A stretch of DNA of 28,492 bases from an uncultured Hungatella sp. (GCA_910585645.1 CAJUFP010000063.1:1-28492), one strand, 5' to 3'. Shown: positions 14,429-24,169, counted from the first letter of the stretch. Made by a program: numbers and translations. The notes: generated by a model not told the origin, from the letters alone.

Positions 14429-15247
14429 ATGGACAGAAATTCTCCCATCGGAGTGTTTGATTCAGGGATCGGCGGGCTGACCGTAGCCAGGGAGATCATG
14501 CGGCAGATGCCCAAGGAGAGGATCATTTATTTTGGGGACACGGCCCGTCTGCCCTACGGCAGCAAATCCCAGGACACGGTTTTGCGCTATTCCAGGCAGA
14601 TCATCCGGTTTCTCATGACAAAAGAGGTGAAAGCCATTGTGATCGCCTGCAATACGGCCAGCGCCTATGCCCTGGAGACGGTGGAGCGGGAGTTTGATAT
14701 TCCCATCATCGGGGTGATTCGGGCCGGGGCCAGAACAGCGGTCCACAGCACCCGCAACGGAAAGATCGGGGTTATCGGCACAGAGGGGACCATCAGCAGC
14801 GGTATCTATACAGATGTGATGAGGCAGATGCGGCCTGATATCCAGGTATCGGTGAAAGCCTGCCCGCTGTTTGTGCCTCTGGTGGAGGAGGGACTTTTGC
14901 ATGACACGGTGACAGATGAGATCGCTTCCAGATATCTATCCGTGTTAAAAGGGAGATTTATCGATACGCTTGTTTTGGGGTGTACCCATTATCCCCTCAT
15001 CCGTTCCACTTTGGGGCGGATCATGGGGGAAGAGGTGACTCTGGTAAACCCTGCCTATGAGACGGCGGTGGAGCTTAAGGCACTTTTGAGGGAAAAAGAG
15101 CTGACTTGTCAGGAGCGGGAGGACCGGAAAGAGGAGAAGTATCAGTTTTATGTCAGCGATCTTGCGGAGAAATTTACGGCGTTTGCCACCTCGATCTTGC
15201 CCAATGAGGTGAGGGAGACAAAGAAGATCCATGTGGAAGCGTATTGA
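14429..15247 (+). CDS. murI: Glutamate racemase
   Basis: A 272-residue cytoplasmic enzyme that converts L-glutamate to D-glutamate for peptidoglycan. It has the N-terminal IGVFDSGIGGLTV block, YFGDTARLPYGSKS, and the two catalytic cysteines C74 (ACNTASA) and C185 (GCTHYP), with conserved spacing. Normal length; GAGGAAAG lies 5 bases before the ATG. The next gene starts 17 bases after its stop, so they are probably one transcript. The C-terminus has a charged stretch (REKELTCQEREDRKEEKYQF) that is longer than in many relatives. Confidence 0.96.
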   Translation: MDRNSPIGVFDSGIGGLTVAREIMRQMPKERIIYFGDTARLPYGSKSQDTVLRYSRQIIRFLMTKEVKAIVIACNTASAYALETVEREFDIPIIGVIRAGARTAVHSTRNGKIGVIGTEGTISSGIYTDVMRQMRPDIQVSVKACPLFVPLVEEGLLHDTVTDEIASRYLSVLKGRFIDTLVLGCTHYPLIRSTLGRIMGEEVTLVNPAYETAVELKALLREKELTCQEREDRKEEKYQFYVSDLAEKFTAFATSILPNEVRETKKIHVEAY

Positions 15248-15264
15248 TAAGGAGATGGCGGCTG

Positions 15265-15672
15265 GTGACAAAGAATGTGTGGATCCATATAAAAGGCGTC
15301 AGGGTCATGGACGGGGAGCGGGAGCAGGTGGATGAGACGGGGCCTGGCGATTACTACAAGAAAAACGGAAAGCATTATATAATAGGAAGCCGGGAAGGCA
15401 GTGTGGTAAAACGCCTGAAAGTCACAGAGGATCTTATGGCGGTTACGGGAAATGGCGGGGGAGGCGAGATGGTCTTTGAGAAGGGAAAGGAGACCGGCTT
15501 ATATTACGGGGATGCCCAGGGCGGGCTGCGTCTGGACATCCGGACCCGGACATTTGAATCTCATGAGGAGGAAGCGCTTTTATGGGTCCGGGTGGAGTAT
15601 GCCCTGTACTCCGGCCACAGCCATGTGTCGGATAATTATATGGAAGTAAGGATCTGTCCGCGGGAAGTTTGA
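15265..15672 (+). CDS. DUF1934 beta-barrel protein (YwiB-like)
   Basis: 135 residues. The opening TKNVWIHIKGVRV, the KNGKHYIIG turn and the ending with alternating strands (VRVEYALYS...MEVRIC) fit the DUF1934 family, small calycin-like beta-barrels of unknown function often found near cell-wall or housekeeping genes in Firmicutes. I take the GTG at 15265, preceded by AAGGAG (15249-15254); a TTG at 15244 lies before the ribosome site. Second gene after murI, closed by a terminator. Family call is from pattern memory. Confidence 0.7.
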   Translation: MTKNVWIHIKGVRVMDGEREQVDETGPGDYYKKNGKHYIIGSREGSVVKRLKVTEDLMAVTGNGGGGEMVFEKGKETGLYYGDAQGGLRLDIRTRTFESHEEEALLWVRVEYALYSGHSHVSDNYMEVRICPREV

Positions 15673-15701
15673 CGACCGCGGTTTGCATCCGGACATAAAA
15701 A

Positions 15702-15730
15702 TCCCCCGCGCCGCTGCATGGGCCGGGGGA
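15702..15730. terminator. Bidirectional terminator between convergent genes
   Basis: TCCCCCG-c-GCC pairs with GGCCGGGGGA around a short loop. The plus side runs into CTTTTTATTT; the minus side runs directly into ATTTTTATG. It serves the DUF1934 gene and the convergent membrane protein gene. Confidence 0.88.
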
Positions 15731-15739
15731 ATGGTCTTT

Positions 15740-16201
15740 TTATTTCTTCTTGTCACTCTTGTCCTTTTTAAATCTGGCAAAAAACCCTTTTTTCTTCGGC
15801 GGAGTGGGAATGGCGCCTCCGCGGACACTCTTTAACTGGGTTATGTAGATGCCGCTGATCACTACCTTGGCCTCTGTCTTGAGGGGAAGAACGGCAAATA
15901 CTTTCTCGTCTGCCAGAAGGGTCATGACTTTGGGACCTACTTTCGCCTTTACTACCGGAACCTTGGCCCACCTTAAATACTTGGGCGTCTGCTCATAAAC
16001 AATCTTGGGAAGATTGGCGTCTTTGATCTTCATCTTTTTCTTGTCAATGACCAGCATGGTGACGGTCTGGGCGGCGGCCTCCAAAAGATCCTGCTGGGCT
16101 ACCTGGCGTTTTTCCAGCTTCCGTCCCATAAAATACAGCACAGCCAAGGCGATGGCCACAATAACAAGAATGACCAGCAATACATTTAAAATCGTGTTCA
16201 C
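15740..16201 (-). CDS. Single-pass membrane protein of unknown function
   Basis: 153 residues, not recognised. A hydrophobic helix at about residues 4-25 (ILNVLLVILVIVAIALAVLY) is followed by a short helical stretch rich in Gln and Ala (EKRQVAQQDLLEAAAQTVTM), a beta-rich middle (MLVIDKKKMKIKDAN...VVISGIYITQ), and a very basic tail (PTPPKKKGFFARFKKDKSDKKK) that could contact nucleic acid or the membrane surface. Start is a GTG with GGAGG about 9 bases upstream; the frame continues upstream across the promoter and is not believed. Single gene, divergent from rpoB. Confidence 0.75.
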   Translation of the reverse strand: MNTILNVLLVILVIVAIALAVLYFMGRKLEKRQVAQQDLLEAAAQTVTMLVIDKKKMKIKDANLPKIVYEQTPKYLRWAKVPVVKAKVGPKVMTLLADEKVFAVLPLKTEAKVVISGIYITQLKSVRGGAIPTPPKKKGFFARFKKDKSDKKK

Positions 16202-16247
16202 CTGGGAATACCTCCAACTTATGTCTTTTTGGGAATAGATACAGTAT

Positions 16248-16276
16248 AGTATAACATTGATTGAGGAAAAAGGCAA
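16248..16276 (-). promoter_or_regulatory. Promoter of the unknown membrane protein gene
   Basis: Minus strand TTGCCT (16276-16271, 4/6), a 17-bp spacer, TATACT (16253-16248, 5/6). A second TATACT overlaps at 16248-16243. The start codon lies about 47 bases downstream. Confidence 0.6.
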
Positions 16277-16306
16277 CAAAAAGCGGCGAAAAACAGGAGA
16301 AAAAGC

Positions 16307-16335
16307 TTGACACGCCAAAACCCCTATGTTAAGAT
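16307..16335 (+). promoter_or_regulatory. rpoB promoter
   Basis: TTGACA (16307-16312), 17 bp, TAAGAT (16330-16335). The leader of about 80 bases can pair TTGCAC with GTGCGC and GGCA with TGCC. rplJ and rplL, which often precede rpoB in one operon, are not upstream here, so rpoBC must start from this promoter. Confidence 0.8.
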
Positions 16336-16422
16336 GGAAATTGCACTATTGTGGCAACTTGTGCGCTGATGGTACCAGTATGCCCAAAATCAGAATGAAA
16401 GAAAACAGGGGTGAGACGTCTA

Positions 16423-19400
16423 ATGGAGAAAAGCAGAATGCGTCCTGTAACAGCAGGGAAAAGCTTTAGAATGAGCTTCTCAAGGCAGAAGGAAGTTCTT
16501 GAGATGCCAAATCTGATAGAGATTCAAAAAGACTCCTATCAGTGGTTCCTTGATGAGGGTTTGAAAGAAGTGTTTCGCGACATCTCTCCAATCTCGGATT
16601 TTGCAGGCCACTTGAGTTTGGAGTTCGTTGATTTTACATTATGTAAAAATGATATCAAGTATACCATTGAAGAATGCAAAGAACGAGACGCTACCTACGC
16701 GGCGCCTTTGAAAGTAAGGGTAAGGCTTTGCAACAAAGACAAAGATGAGATCAATGAACACGAAATCTTTATGGGCGACCTTCCGCTTATGACCGATACG
16801 GGCTCCTTTGTGATCAACGGAGCAGAGCGTGTTATTGTCAGCCAGTTAGTGCGTTCCCCAGGTATTTATTACGGCATTGGACATGATAAGATTGGCAAGG
16901 AGTTGTATACCTGCACGGTAATCCCCAACCGAGGTGCATGGCTGGAATACGAGACGGACTCCAATGACATCTTCTATGTTCGTGTTGACAGGACCAGAAA
17001 AGTACCGGTGACGGTCCTCATCCGCGCCCTGGGATACGGGACCAACGCGGAGATCATTGATATGTTCGGCGAGGAGCCTAAGCTTCTGGCCAGCTTTACC
17101 AAGGATGTATCGGACAATTATGAGGACGGCCTCCTGGAATTATATAAAAAGATCCGCCCCGGCGAGCCTCTTTCTGTGGACAGCGCCAAGAGCTTGCTTG
17201 ACAGCATGTTCTTTGACCCCAGAAGGTATGACCTTGCCAAGGTGGGGCGCTACAAATTTAATAAAAAACTGGCGTTTAAAAACCGCCTTGCCGGCCACAC
17301 TCTGGCAGAGGACGTGGTGGATCAGACCACAGGTGAGATTCTGGCAGAGGCGGGAACCGCTGTGGATAAGAATCTGGCAGATGAGATCCAGAATTCCGGC
17401 ATCCCCTTTGTGTGGATCCAGGGGATTGAGCGGAACGAGAAGATCCTTTCCAATATGATGGTGGATCTGTCCCGTTACGTCAGCTTTGACCCGGCAGAGG
17501 CGGAGATTACGGAGTTAGTATATTATCCTGTGCTCCAGAATATCCTGGCAGAATTTGGTGATGATGAGGCGGAGCTGAAGGCGGCTGTCCGCAGAAGCGT
17601 AAGCGAACTGGTGCCAAAGCATATCACCAAGGAGGATATCCTGGCGTCTATTAATTATAACATGCATCTGGAGGAGCAGATCGGCACGGCGGATGATATT
17701 GACCATCTGGGCAACCGCCGCATCCGCGCGGTAGGCGAGCTGCTTCAGAACCAGTACCGCATCGGTCTGTCCCGTATGGAGCGGGTGGTGCGGGAGCGCA
17801 TGACCACCCAGGACATGGACGGGATCACGCCCCAGTCACTGATCAACATTAAGCCTGTGACCGCGGCGGTGAAGGAGTTCTTCGGAAGTTCTCAGCTGTC
17901 CCAGTTTATGGACCAGAACAACCCGCTGGCAGAGCTGACCCACAAGCGGCGTCTGTCCGCCCTGGGGCCTGGCGGTCTGTCCAGGGAGCGGGCGGGATTT
18001 GAGGTCCGGGACGTTCACTATACCCATTATGGCCGCATGTGTCCCATTGAGACCCCTGAGGGTCCTAACATCGGTCTTATTAACTCTCTGGCCACCTATG
18101 CCAGGGTAAATCAGTACGGCTTTGTGGAAGCGCCGTACCGCATTGTTGACAAGTCAGACCCTACAAATCCCAGGGTTACGGATGAGGTGGTTTACCTGAC
18201 CGCTGATGAGGAGGACAACTTTGTGGTGGCGCAGGCCAACACGCCTCTGGACGCGGAAGGACATTTTGTGCGCAACAATGTGTCAGGCCGTTACCGTGAG
18301 GAGACTTCAGAATTCCAGAAGAAAAGTATTGACCTGATGGACGTATCTCCGAAGATGGTGTTCTCCGTAGCGACTTCCATGATTCCGTTCCTGGAGAACG
18401 ATGATGCCAACCGCGCCCTTATGGGTTCCAACATGCAGCGTCAGGCCGTGCCTCTTCTGACTACGGAGGCCCCTGTAGTGGGAACCGGTATGGAGGCCAA
18501 GGCGGCAGTGGACTCCGGCGTGTGCGTGGTGGCAAAGCACGCGGGCGTGGTAGAGCGGTCCGCTTCCAATGAGATCATTGTCAAGAGAGATTTGGACGGC
18601 GGCAAGGATGTGTATCACTTGACAAAATTTAAGAGAAGCAACCAGTCCAACTGTTACAATCAGAAACCTATTGTGTTTAAGGGCAACCATGTGGAAGTGG
18701 GCGAGGTTATCGCGGACGGCCCCAGCACCCAGAACGGGGAGATCGCCCTGGGCAAGAATCCTCTGATCGGGTTTATGACCTGGGAGGGGTACAACTACGA
18801 GGACGCGGTTCTGTTAAGCGAGCGGCTGGTGCAGGACGACGTTTACACTTCCGTGCATATTGAGGAGTACGAGGCGGAGGCCCGGGATACCAAGCTGGGG
18901 CCGGAGGAGATCACCCGGGATGTGCCCGGCGTAGGCGAGGATGCCCTGAAAGATCTGGACGAGAGAGGGATCATCCGCATCGGCGCGGAGGTTCGGGCCG
19001 GGGATATCCTGGTGGGAAAGGTTACCCCTAAGGGGGAGACGGAACTGACGGCGGAGGAGCGGCTTTTGCGGGCTATTTTCGGCGAGAAGGCCAGAGAGGT
19101 CAGGGATACTTCCCTGAAGGTTCCCCACGGCGCTTACGGCATCATTGTGGACGCCAAGGTGTTTACCAGGGAAAACGGCGACGAGCTGTCCCCGGGGGTT
19201 AACGAGACGGTGCGCATCTATATTGCCCAGAAGAGGAAGATCTCCGTAGGTGATAAGATGGCCGGCCGTCACGGAAACAAGGGTGTTGTTTCCAGGGTGC
19301 TTCCGGTGGAGGATATGCCGTTTCTGCCCAACGGGCGTCCCCTGGATATCGTGCTGAATCCTCTGGGCGTGCCTTCCCGTATGAACATCGGGCAGGTGCT

Positions 19401-20289
19401 GGAGATCCATTTGAGCCTGGCTGCAAAGGCCCTTGGCTTTAACATCGCCACCCCTGTGTTTGACGGGGCCAACGAGATCGACATTATGGACACTTTGGAT
19501 GTGGCCAATGATTATGTGAATTCTTCCTGGGAGGATTTCCAGGAAAAGTATAAGGATACTTTGAAACCGGATGTGATGGAATATCTGGGCCAGCACCTGG
19601 ACCACAGGGAGCTGTGGAAGGGAGTGCCTTTGAGCCGCGACGGAAAGGTCAGGCTGCGGGACGGCAGGACCGGGGAGTATTTTGACAGCCCGGTAACCAT
19701 CGGACACATGCATTACTTAAAGCTCCACCATCTGGTTGATGATAAGATCCATGCCCGCTCCACCGGGCCATACGCGCTGGTTACTCAGCAGCCTCTGGGC
19801 GGCAAGGCTCAGTTCGGCGGACAGCGTTTCGGCGAGATGGAGGTTTGGGCTCTGGAGGCATATGGCGCTTCCTACACCCTGCAGGAGATCCTGACGGTGA
19901 AGTCGGACGACGTGACCGGCAGGGTAAAGACCTATGAGGCCATCATTAAGGGCGAGAATATTCCGGAGCCAGGCATTCCGGAGTCCTTTAAGGTGCTTTT
20001 GAAGGAGCTGCAGTCTCTGGGGCTGGATGTGCGGGTGCTTCGGGACGACAACACGGAAGTGGAACTTACGGAGAATATCGATTATGGAGATACGGACCTG
20101 CGCTCCATCATCGAGGGCGACAGACGTTTCGAGCAGGAGGAGTCGTTTGGCAGCTACGGCTATCAGGAGCAGGAGTTTAAGGACGGCGAGCTGGTGGACG
20201 TGGAAGCAGAGGCAGAAGATGACGATGATGAGGGAGACCGCATCGCTGAGGAGATGTTCGAGGATTTCGAATCTTCCTATGAAGAATAA
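16423..20289 (+). CDS. rpoB: RNA polymerase beta subunit
   Basis: 1288 residues, full length. It starts MEKSRMRPVTAGKSFRMSFS with AGGGGTGAG 7 bases before the ATG; a GTG four codons earlier sits inside that ribosome site. The rifampicin pocket is visible at about 489-514 (SSQLSQFMDQNNPLAELTHK), with D497, H507 and S512 equivalent to E. coli D516, H526 and S531, all wild type. KRKISVGDKMAGRHGNKG and the C-terminal TRP/clamp region (QPLGGKAQFGGQRFGEMEVW) are intact. The last 30 residues are very acidic (EAEAEDDDDEGDRIAEEM). It is followed after 18 bases by rpoC. Together they form the catalytic core of RNA polymerase. Confidence 0.98.
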   Translation: MEKSRMRPVTAGKSFRMSFSRQKEVLEMPNLIEIQKDSYQWFLDEGLKEVFRDISPISDFAGHLSLEFVDFTLCKNDIKYTIEECKERDATYAAPLKVRVRLCNKDKDEINEHEIFMGDLPLMTDTGSFVINGAERVIVSQLVRSPGIYYGIGHDKIGKELYTCTVIPNRGAWLEYETDSNDIFYVRVDRTRKVPVTVLIRALGYGTNAEIIDMFGEEPKLLASFTKDVSDNYEDGLLELYKKIRPGEPLSVDSAKSLLDSMFFDPRRYDLAKVGRYKFNKKLAFKNRLAGHTLAEDVVDQTTGEILAEAGTAVDKNLADEIQNSGIPFVWIQGIERNEKILSNMMVDLSRYVSFDPAEAEITELVYYPVLQNILAEFGDDEAELKAAVRRSVSELVPKHITKEDILASINYNMHLEEQIGTADDIDHLGNRRIRAVGELLQNQYRIGLSRMERVVRERMTTQDMDGITPQSLINIKPVTAAVKEFFGSSQLSQFMDQNNPLAELTHKRRLSALGPGGLSRERAGFEVRDVHYTHYGRMCPIETPEGPNIGLINSLATYARVNQYGFVEAPYRIVDKSDPTNPRVTDEVVYLTADEEDNFVVAQANTPLDAEGHFVRNNVSGRYREETSEFQKKSIDLMDVSPKMVFSVATSMIPFLENDDANRALMGSNMQRQAVPLLTTEAPVVGTGMEAKAAVDSGVCVVAKHAGVVERSASNEIIVKRDLDGGKDVYHLTKFKRSNQSNCYNQKPIVFKGNHVEVGEVIADGPSTQNGEIALGKNPLIGFMTWEGYNYEDAVLLSERLVQDDVYTSVHIEEYEAEARDTKLGPEEITRDVPGVGEDALKDLDERGIIRIGAEVRAGDILVGKVTPKGETELTAEERLLRAIFGEKAREVRDTSLKVPHGAYGIIVDAKVFTRENGDELSPGVNETVRIYIAQKRKISVGDKMAGRHGNKGVVSRVLPVEDMPFLPNGRPLDIVLNPLGVPSRMNIGQVLEIHLSLAAKALGFNIATPVFDGANEIDIMDTLDVANDYVNSSWEDFQEKYKDTLKPDVMEYLGQHLDHRELWKGVPLSRDGKVRLRDGRTGEYFDSPVTIGHMHYLKLHHLVDDKIHARSTGPYALVTQQPLGGKAQFGGQRFGEMEVWALEAYGASYTLQEILTVKSDDVTGRVKTYEAIIKGENIPEPGIPESFKVLLKELQSLGLDVRVLRDDNTEVELTENIDYGDTDLRSIIEGDRRFEQEESFGSYGYQEQEFKDGELVDVEAEAEDDDDEGDRIAEEMFEDFESSYEE

Positions 20290-20307
20290 TAGAAGGGAGT
20301 ATCCATC

Positions 20308-23300
20308 ATGCCAGAGACGAACGAAACTTATGAACCGTTGACATTTGATGCGATCAAGATTGGTCTGGCCTCTCCGGAGAAGATCCTGGAGTGGTCTCAC
20401 GGCGAAGTGAAGAAGCCGGAGACCATTAACTACAGAACCTTGAAGCCGGAGAAGGACGGTCTTTACTGTGAGAGAATCTTTGGTCCCAGCAAAGACTGGG
20501 AGTGCCATTGCGGTAAGTACAAGAAGATCAGATACAAGGGCGTCATCTGTGACCGATGCGGCGTGGAGGTTACGAAGTCCAGCGTCCGCAGGGAGCGCAC
20601 CGGTCATATCGCTTTGGCGGCGCCGGTGTCCCATATCTGGTATTTTAAGGGGATTCCCAGCCGCATGGGCCTGATCCTGGATATCTCTCCCAGGGTGCTG
20701 GAGAAGGTGCTGTATTTTGCCTCTTATATCGTGCTGGACCCCGGAACCACTTCTCTTCAGTACAAGCAGGTTTTGTCTGAGAAGGAGTACCGGGAGGAAA
20801 TCGACAAATATGGCTACGGCGCGTTCCGCGTAGGAATGGGGGCGGAGGCCATTAAGGAACTTCTGGAGGCTATTGACCTGGAGAAGGATTCGGAGGAGCT
20901 GCGCAAAGGCCTTAAGGACGCCACGGGCCAGAAGCGGGCAAGGATCATCAAAAGGCTGGAAGTGGTGGACGCGTTCCGCAATTCCGGCAACAGGCCGGAG
21001 TGGATGATCATGACCGTGATCCCGGTGATTCCGCCGGATATCCGTCCTATGGTTCAGCTGGACGGCGGCCGTTTTGCCACTTCCGACTTAAATGATCTGT
21101 ATCGGAGGATCATTAACCGGAACAACCGTCTGGCCAGGCTTTTGGAGCTGGGCGCGCCGGATATTATCGTGCGCAATGAGAAGCGTATGCTCCAGGAGGC
21201 TGTGGACGCGCTTATTGACAACGGGAGAAGGGGGCGGCCTGTGACCGGTCCCGGCAACCGGGCTCTTAAGTCTTTGTCGGATATGCTGAAAGGCAAACAG
21301 GGGCGTTTCCGCCAGAACCTGCTGGGCAAGCGTGTGGACTATTCCGGCCGTTCGGTTATCGTGGTTGGTCCGGAGCTTAAGATTTATCAGTGCGGGCTTC
21401 CCAAAGAGATGGCCATTGAGCTGTTTAAGCCTTTTGTCATGAAGGAGCTGGTGGCCAACGGAACGGCCCACAATATTAAGAACGCCAAGAAGATGGTGGA
21501 GCGCCTTCAGGTGGAGGTCTGGGATGTGCTGGAGGATGTGATCAAGGAGCATCCGGTGATGTTAAACCGGGCGCCTACGCTTCACAGGCTGGGCATCCAG
21601 GCTTTTGAGCCTATTCTGGTGGAGGGCAAGGCCATCAAGCTCCATCCTCTTGTGTGTACGGCTTTTAACGCCGATTTTGACGGGGATCAGATGGCTGTCC
21701 ATCTGCCCCTTTCCGTGGAGGCCCAGGCAGAGTGCCGGTTCCTGCTTTTGTCCCCCAACAACCTGTTAAAGCCTTCGGACGGAGGCCCTGTGGCGGTTCC
21801 GTCCCAGGATATGGTTCTCGGAATCTATTACCTGACCCAGGAGAGGCCTGGGGCCAAGGGAGAGGGGATGTGCTTTAAGAATCCCAATGAGGCGATTCTG
21901 GCCTACGAGAACGGCGCTGTGACCCTTCACTCCAGGGTAAAGGTGAGAGTGCAGAAGACCATGGCTGACGGCACGGTTAAGAGCGGCATCATTGAATCCA
22001 CGGTGGGACGTTTTATTTTCAATGAGATCATTCCCCAGGACCTGGGGTTTGTGGACCGGAGCGTTCCGGGCAATGAACTGCTTTTGGAGGTTGATTTCCA
22101 TGTCGGAAAGAAGCAGTGCAAGCAGATTCTGGAGAAGGTCATTAATGTTCATGGGGCAACCCAGACAGCGGTGACTCTGGATGACATTAAGTCTATTGGC
22201 TACAAATACTCTACCAGGGCCGCTATGACCGTATCCATCTCGGATATGACGGTTCCGCCCAGCAAGCCTCAGCTGATCGCTGACGCCCAGGCTACGGTGG
22301 ACCGGATCGCCAAGAACTTCAGGAGAGGCCTGATTACGGAGGAGGAGCGGTACAAGGAGGTAATTGAGACCTGGAAGACCACGGACGACCAGCTTACTCA
22401 CGACCTTTTGACCGGTCTTGACAAGTACAATAACATCTTTATGATGGCTGATTCCGGAGCTCGTGGTTCGGATAAGCAGATCAAACAGCTGGCAGGCATG
22501 CGGGGGTTGATGGCAGATACCACGGGACATACCATTGAGCTTCCTATAAAGTCTAATTTCCGTGAGGGACTGGATGTACTGGAGTATTTTATTTCCGCTC
22601 ACGGCGCCAGAAAGGGTCTGTCCGACACTGCTCTTCGTACGGCGGACTCCGGTTATCTGACCAGACGTCTGGTAGATGTTTCCCAGGATGTTATCATCCG
22701 GGAGGTGGACTGCTGCGAGGGCAAGGACATTCCGTTTATGGAGATCAAGGCTTTTATGGACGGTCAGGAGACCATTGAGAGCCTGGAAGAGAGACTGACA
22801 GGCAGATATATCGCGGAGACGATCACAGACCCGGATACCGGGGAAGTGGTGGTGAAGGCCAACCATATGTGTACGCCCAGGAGGGCAAAAGCCGTTATCG
22901 GGGTGCTTCAGAAGCTGGGAAGGGAGAGCGTTAAGATCCGTACCGTGCTCAGCTGTAAATCCCATATCGGAGTCTGCGCCAAGTGCTATGGCTCTAACAT
23001 GGCCACCGGCCAGGCGGTGCAGGTAGGCGAGGCGGTTGGTATTATCGCGGCCCAGTCCATCGGTGAGCCGGGCACCCAGCTGACCATGCGTACCTTCCAC
23101 ACCGGCGGCGTGGCCGGCGGCGATATCACCCAGGGTCTTCCCCGTGTGGAGGAGCTGTTTGAGGCCCGTAAGCCTAAGGGACTTGCCATTATCACCGAGT
23201 TTGGCGGCACGGTGACCATAAAGGATACCAAGAAAAAGAGGGAGATCATGGTCACGGATACCACAAACGGCAATTCCAAGACTTACCTGATCCCCTATGG

Positions 23301-23979
23301 TTCCCGCATCAAGGTTCAGGACGGCCAGGTGCTGGAGGCAGGCGACGAGCTGACAGAGGGAAGCGTGAATCCTCACGATATCTTAAAGATCAAGGGCGTC
23401 CGGGCTGTTCAGGATTATATGATCCAGGAGGTTCAGAGGGTTTACCGTCTCCAGGGCGTTGAGATCAATGATAAGCATATTGAAGTGATTGTCCGCCAGA
23501 TGTTAAAGAAGGTGAAGGTGGAGGAGAGCGGCGACAGCGACGTGCTTCCGGGCGTGTCCATGAACGTGCTGGATTATAATGACATGAATGAGAAGCTGCT
23601 GGCCGAAGGCAAGGAACCGGCTGAGGGCAAACAGGTTATGCTGGGTATCACCAAGGCATCCCTGGCCACAGATTCGTTCCTGTCCGCGGCATCCTTCCAG
23701 GAGACGACCAAGGTTCTGACCGAGGCCGCCATCAATGGAAAGATCGACCATCTCATCGGATTGAAGGAGAACGTGCTTATCGGTAAACTGATTCCTGCCG
23801 GTACGGGTATGAAGAGATACCGTTCCGTGAAACTGAACAGCGACATCTCGATGGATGACGAGATCGTGTTTGAGGATGACGGCGACGAGGAGGAGGAAAG
23901 CGCGGTGACGCCTCAGGAGGAAGAGATCGTTGAGGCGGAGGAAGTGCTGGATTTGGACGATGGGACAGAGGAAATCTAA
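20308..23979 (+). CDS. rpoC: RNA polymerase beta' subunit
   Basis: 1223 residues, full length for Firmicutes. The first zinc site is C66, C68, C81 and C84; the active-site loop NADFDGDQ is at 454-461 with its three Asp residues for catalytic magnesium; the second zinc site is C855, C883, C890 and C893; the trigger-loop region and AAQSIGEPGTQLTMRTFHTG are present. The C-terminal 40 residues are strongly acidic (FEDDGDEEEESAVTPQEEEI), like the tail of the beta subunit. GAAGGGAG lies before the ATG. Second gene of the rpoBC unit; a terminator-like hairpin follows. Confidence 0.98.
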   Translation: MPETNETYEPLTFDAIKIGLASPEKILEWSHGEVKKPETINYRTLKPEKDGLYCERIFGPSKDWECHCGKYKKIRYKGVICDRCGVEVTKSSVRRERTGHIALAAPVSHIWYFKGIPSRMGLILDISPRVLEKVLYFASYIVLDPGTTSLQYKQVLSEKEYREEIDKYGYGAFRVGMGAEAIKELLEAIDLEKDSEELRKGLKDATGQKRARIIKRLEVVDAFRNSGNRPEWMIMTVIPVIPPDIRPMVQLDGGRFATSDLNDLYRRIINRNNRLARLLELGAPDIIVRNEKRMLQEAVDALIDNGRRGRPVTGPGNRALKSLSDMLKGKQGRFRQNLLGKRVDYSGRSVIVVGPELKIYQCGLPKEMAIELFKPFVMKELVANGTAHNIKNAKKMVERLQVEVWDVLEDVIKEHPVMLNRAPTLHRLGIQAFEPILVEGKAIKLHPLVCTAFNADFDGDQMAVHLPLSVEAQAECRFLLLSPNNLLKPSDGGPVAVPSQDMVLGIYYLTQERPGAKGEGMCFKNPNEAILAYENGAVTLHSRVKVRVQKTMADGTVKSGIIESTVGRFIFNEIIPQDLGFVDRSVPGNELLLEVDFHVGKKQCKQILEKVINVHGATQTAVTLDDIKSIGYKYSTRAAMTVSISDMTVPPSKPQLIADAQATVDRIAKNFRRGLITEEERYKEVIETWKTTDDQLTHDLLTGLDKYNNIFMMADSGARGSDKQIKQLAGMRGLMADTTGHTIELPIKSNFREGLDVLEYFISAHGARKGLSDTALRTADSGYLTRRLVDVSQDVIIREVDCCEGKDIPFMEIKAFMDGQETIESLEERLTGRYIAETITDPDTGEVVVKANHMCTPRRAKAVIGVLQKLGRESVKIRTVLSCKSHIGVCAKCYGSNMATGQAVQVGEAVGIIAAQSIGEPGTQLTMRTFHTGGVAGGDITQGLPRVEELFEARKPKGLAIITEFGGTVTIKDTKKKREIMVTDTTNGNSKTYLIPYGSRIKVQDGQVLEAGDELTEGSVNPHDILKIKGVRAVQDYMIQEVQRVYRLQGVEINDKHIEVIVRQMLKKVKVEESGDSDVLPGVSMNVLDYNDMNEKLLAEGKEPAEGKQVMLGITKASLATDSFLSAASFQETTKVLTEAAINGKIDHLIGLKENVLIGKLIPAGTGMKRYRSVKLNSDISMDDEIVFEDDGDEEEESAVTPQEEEIVEAEEVLDLDDGTEEI

Positions 23980-24025
23980 AAGGTGAGTTTGTTCCTGAGT
24001 GTCGGGAAATAACAGGGAATAGTTG

Positions 24026-24079
24026 AGAAATGCTCTTAAGGCTGGGGATTGATGGCTTTGAGGGCATTTCTTATGTTTA
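24026..24079 (+). terminator. Probable rpoBC terminator
   Basis: A 17-bp stem (24026-24042 with 24055-24071, three G-U pairs) with a 12-nt loop and a modest tail TTATGTTT. The upper part is AGAAATGC with GCATTTCT. The U-tract is interrupted, so termination may be partial. Confidence 0.65.
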
Positions 24080-24100
24080 ATGGGGCGGGGGAGTCGTAGT

Positions 24101-24139
24101 GCCAGTCAGAGAAGGGACATCTCTCCTTCTCTGACTGGC
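24101..24139. repeat. Perfect 15-bp inverted repeat
   Basis: GCCAGTCAGAGAAGG (24101-24115) and CCTTCTCTGACTGGC (24125-24139) are exact reverse complements around a 9-nt loop. No T-tract follows, so it is not an ordinary terminator. It could be a palindromic repeat or an RNA-end protector. The roughly 300-base gap from rpoC to 24277 otherwise holds only the terminator and the regulatory sites listed here. Confidence 0.75.
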
Positions 24140-24169
24140 TCCGCGACAATCGCCGCCTCTATGCTTGCT

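Noticed and set aside
17881..17980. Rifampicin resistance in rpoB, and streptomycin resistance in rpsL
   Set aside because: The classical positions (D497, H507, S512 in RpoB; K56 and K101 in S12) all have wild-type residues.
21766..23376. Very long open frame antisense to rpoC (and similar ones antisense to rpoB and fusA)
   Set aside because: Mirror of strongly biased codons in highly conserved genes; no ribosome sites or recognisable proteins.
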